Positions 19,121 to 20,899 of a stretch of DNA of 20,899 nucleotides are shown here, piece after piece. The DNA comes from REEB85 sp018971455. Its GTDB lineage: Bacteria > Pseudomonadota > Alphaproteobacteria > Acetobacterales > Acetobacteraceae. The notes under the pieces are model-generated. The model saw only the letters and a list, made by a program, of their open reading frames with translations, did no database searches and was not told the DNA's origin. How positions within the stretch are numbered: position 1 is the stretch's first letter; the number at the start of each line of letters is the position of its first letter. Where the stretch lies: positions 1 through 20,899 of the forward strand of contig JAGWNT010000072.1 in NCBI GenBank assembly GCA_028871195.1. Reading direction: 5' to 3'. A program made the position numbers and the translations under genes.

Positions 19121-19603
19121 TTAATAGACGCGGCCGCGCCGCTGCTCGTCCACGTCCACGCGGCTGGGCGCGAAGGCGCGACGCAGCACGGGGATGGATT
19201 TGTGCGGGTCGCACTCGCCGCACATGAACAGATCCACCGCCGCGAAATCGCGCTCCGGCCAAGTGTGGATGGAGATGTGGCTCTCCGCCAGCACGACCAC
19301 GCCCGACACCCCGCCATTGGGCGAGAAATGATGGAAATGGCTGTGCAGGATGGTCGCACCCGCGATGATCGCGGCCTCACGCAGGGCGGCATCGATATGC
19401 GCGGGATCGGCCAGGTTGGTGGCCCCCCACAGATCGACGAGCAGATGCGTGCCGGCGAACTTCATTCCGTCACGCTCGACGAAGTAATCCTTCTGTTCAG
19501 GCAATTCCGGCACGGCAATCATGGCCGAGTCATCGCGGATTTCGTTTGTCTGGTTTTCGCTCGGGAAATCCGAGACCATCCCCAGTGGCGCGAGTGCGTT
19601 CAT
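19121..19603 (-). CDS. speD: S-adenosylmethionine decarboxylase proenzyme (prokaryotic class 1B-like)
   Basis: A 160-residue proenzyme that makes decarboxylated SAM for SpeE. Self-cleavage at E107-S108 in VVLAESHISIHTWPE creates the pyruvoyl group. H113 and C128 lie 5 and 20 residues after the Ser, the same spacing as the processing His and catalytic Cys in the short bacterial enzymes. The N-terminus is about 45 residues longer than in the roughly 130-residue forms and is acidic and polar. The start at ATG 19603 is supported by AGGGGA seven bases upstream; M28 is an alternative that would remove much of the extension. A structured leader lies directly upstream. Confidence 0.94.
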   Translation of the reverse strand: MNALAPLGMVSDFPSENQTNEIRDDSAMIAVPELPEQKDYFVERDGMKFAGTHLLVDLWGATNLADPAHIDAALREAAIIAGATILHSHFHHFSPNGGVSGVVVLAESHISIHTWPERDFAAVDLFMCGECDPHKSIPVLRRAFAPSRVDVDEQRRGRVY

Positions 19604-19620
19604 CACGCATCCCCTTTCTA

Positions 19621-19667
19621 CCAACCAGCAGACAGCCTGTTGGGCAGCACGCCTCATGCGTGCGCCC
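19621..19667 (-). promoter_or_regulatory. Structured leader in front of speD: two adjacent hairpins
   Basis: On the minus strand the first hairpin pairs GGGC-GCACGC with GCGTGC-(T)-GCCC around an ATGAG loop (19667-19642; ten pairs, one bulge). The second pairs CCAACAG with CTG-G-TTGG (19643-19621; seven pairs, one bulge). They share two bases, so full formation of both is not possible at once. The second ends about 17 bases before the speD ATG. No T run follows. I do not recognise a known riboswitch; regulation by polyamine or SAM is only a guess. Confidence 0.4.
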
Positions 19668-19696
19668 CCTCGGGCCAAGAGCCGCGGAAAATGGTC

Positions 19697-19731
19697 AAAA
19701 GGGGGGGGGGATGCAAGGGAAATTGCACCCC
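19697..19731 (-). terminator. Terminator-like hairpin with a ten-G (ten-C) run
   Basis: On the minus strand GGGGTGCAA pairs with TTGCATCCCC (one bulged A) around a TTTCCC loop, then come six more C and TTTT. It lies about 43 bases past the stop of the helical-repeat gene and fits a rho-independent terminator separating it from speD. The plus strand shows ten consecutive G at 19701-19710. Confidence 0.5.
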
Positions 19732-19773
19732 GCGCCCCAAGTTTTTTGCATGGGTGAACCGTGCTGCTGCGAT

Positions 19774-20899
19774 CTATGGCGTCAGCGAGGTGAGATCGGC
19801 CGGCAGGGCGCGGGCAAGCTGGGTTTCGAGGGCGGCGCGCGGCAGGTCGGCCACGCCCTGAACGGGGCCGGCGGTGAGCAGGCGGAACATGTCGGCCTGC
19901 TTGCCCGCCGGCAGGCGCGCCTCCATGCGCTGGCGCAGATCGGCCAGTGTCGCCTCGTCGCCCGCCTGGGCCGCCGCCGAGGCGAGGCGCAGAAGCGTCG
20001 TGAGCTGGGCATCGGTCAGCACGCCGGCGGGCGGTATCCGGCGCGCCGCGAGGGTGCGCAGCGCCGCCTCGGCAGCCGGCCAGTCCTTCGCCGTTTCGAG
20101 CAGATCGGCGCGCAGCGCATCGGCCGCGTCGCCGCCGAGGGCGACCAGCGCGGCGGTGGCGCTCGGCAGGTCGCCGGCGGCCGCAGCGGCGCGCGCGAAG
20201 ACCAGCGTGCGCGCGGCGTGCAGTGGGGCCGGCAGGCCAGAGCTGTGCGACTGGGTCAGGGCATCGAGGGCGCCGGGCGCATCCCCCTGGGAGAGGCGCA
20301 GGCGGGCCAGTCGCAGGCCGAACTCGCCGCGCGCCGGGCCGGACGGCGCTCCGGCGGCGAGTCTGGCCAGAACCGGGATCGCGCGGTCGGGCAGGTCCAG
20401 CGCGATCAGCCGGTCGGCCAGGCGGGCGGCGAGCGCGCGGCCGGGTTCGCCCGGAGCGATGAGGTCGGCATTCTCATCGGCCAGGGCGACGAGGTCGAGC
20501 GGCGGCAGCGGGGTGCGGGCATCGGCGGCCACGGCCGCGGCGAAGGTGGCGGCTAGGCGGGCATGGAGCGCGTCGGCCTGGTCGGGGCGCAGGGCGGTGG
20601 TGGCGCGCAGCAGGGCGAGGCTGCGGCGCCACTGGCCGGCCTTCGCCCACAGCGCCGCCTCATGCTCGCGCAGGGCCAGCTCGCGATCGTCGCCACGCCA
20701 TGCGTAGAGCTGGCGGTCCATCGCCGCGGCGGCCTGGGCGGGGGTGAGGGCATGGCTGGCGAGGCGCAACCCGATCGCGGCGACGGCGGCGCGGGCGCTG
20801 GCCAGCCGGTCGGCGCCGGCGGCCACCCGGTCGAACATCGCCAGGGCCAGGGCGGTCTGCCCCTGCGCCCGCAGCGCCATGGCGCGGGCGAGGTCGAGA
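19774..20899 (-). CDS. Ala-rich helical-repeat (TPR-like) protein, 5' end outside the window
   Basis: The frame is open to the window edge with no stop, so the gene begins beyond 20899; at least 374 residues are present. The visible part is almost entirely helical and Ala/Leu/Arg-rich. It has helix-turn-helix units resembling tetratricopeptide repeats, such as LREHEAALWAKAGQWRRSLA, PDRAIPVLARLAAGAPSGPA, SQGDAPGALDALTQS and KDWPAAEAALRTLA. No membrane segment or signal peptide is seen in this portion. The internal ATG at 20881-20878 is probably not the start because the same pattern continues upstream. I do not recognise the protein. Being near flagellar genes is not enough to assign a motility role, since speD and speE lie between. 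Confidence 0.65.
   Translation of the reverse strand, partial: LDLARAMALRAQGQTALALAMFDRVAAGADRLASARAAVAAIGLRLASHALTPAQAAAAMDRQLYAWRGDDRELALREHEAALWAKAGQWRRSLALLRATTALRPDQADALHARLAATFAAAVAADARTPLPPLDLVALADENADLIAPGEPGRALAARLADRLIALDLPDRAIPVLARLAAGAPSGPARGEFGLRLARLRLSQGDAPGALDALTQSHSSGLPAPLHAARTLVFARAAAAAGDLPSATAALVALGGDAADALRADLLETAKDWPAAEAALRTLAARRIPPAGVLTDAQLTTLLRLASAAAQAGDEATLADLRQRMEARLPAGKQADMFRLLTAGPVQGVADLPRAALETQLARALPADLTSLTP

Noticed and set aside
17317..19227. 636-codon open frame on the plus strand
   Set aside because: It runs out of frame through fliP and then antisense to speE and speD; no recognisable domain.
19036..19392. SpeD-SpeE fusion suggested by an open frame continuing upstream of speE
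   Set aside because: The upstream part is out of frame with speD and unlike any polyamine enzyme; speD has its own stop at 19121 and speE has a good ribosome site.

Overview
The window is a GC-rich (about 70%) stretch of an alphaproteobacterial chromosome. A Rhodospirillales or Acetobacteraceae-like member is the best guess. The evidence is a CckA-type hybrid kinase at the end of the flgB-flgC-fliE-fliQ-fliR-flhB operon, LexA sites of the alphaproteobacterial GAAC-N7-GAAC type in front of recA, dense genes with ATGA/GTGA overlaps, and heavy Ala/Arg/Gly coding bias. No phage, insertion sequence, tRNA, rRNA or CRISPR array was seen.

Layout, reading the minus strand from high to low coordinates: the 3' end of an Ala-rich helical-repeat protein (19774 to the window end); speD and speE for spermidine synthesis (19603-18163); the flagellar operon flgB, flgC, fliE, fliQ, fliR, flhB ending in cckA (16572-11514); recA with a double SOS box, followed 20 bases later by a cytidine-deaminase-like gene (11428-9798); a complete branched-chain-amino-acid-type ABC importer livK-livH-livM-livG-livF (9598-4944); alaS (4818-2152); a TTG-start SAM methyltransferase coupled to alaS; and a cystathionine gamma-synthase-family PLP enzyme (1373-84). 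Only three genes run on the plus strand. They diverge from flgB: a small unknown gene, fliO and fliP (16704-18124).

How the parts fit: fliO, fliP, fliQ, fliR and flhB make most of the flagellar export gate, and flgB, flgC and fliE make the proximal rod and its junction to the MS ring. CckA normally feeds the ChpT-CtrA phosphorelay, which controls motility genes in many alphaproteobacteria, and here its start codon overlaps the flhB stop. In many alphaproteobacteria recA lies directly next to alaS. Here the deaminase and the five-gene transporter lie between them, so this looks like an accessory insertion into a conserved neighbourhood.

Nothing in the window is a clear new defence or mobile system. 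The items most worth following are the pair of opposed LexA sites on the recA promoter with a deaminase-like gene that could be co-transcribed with recA, the anchorless CckA, and the structured leader in front of speD. All calls rest on reading the sequence and recalling family motifs; no search was run.
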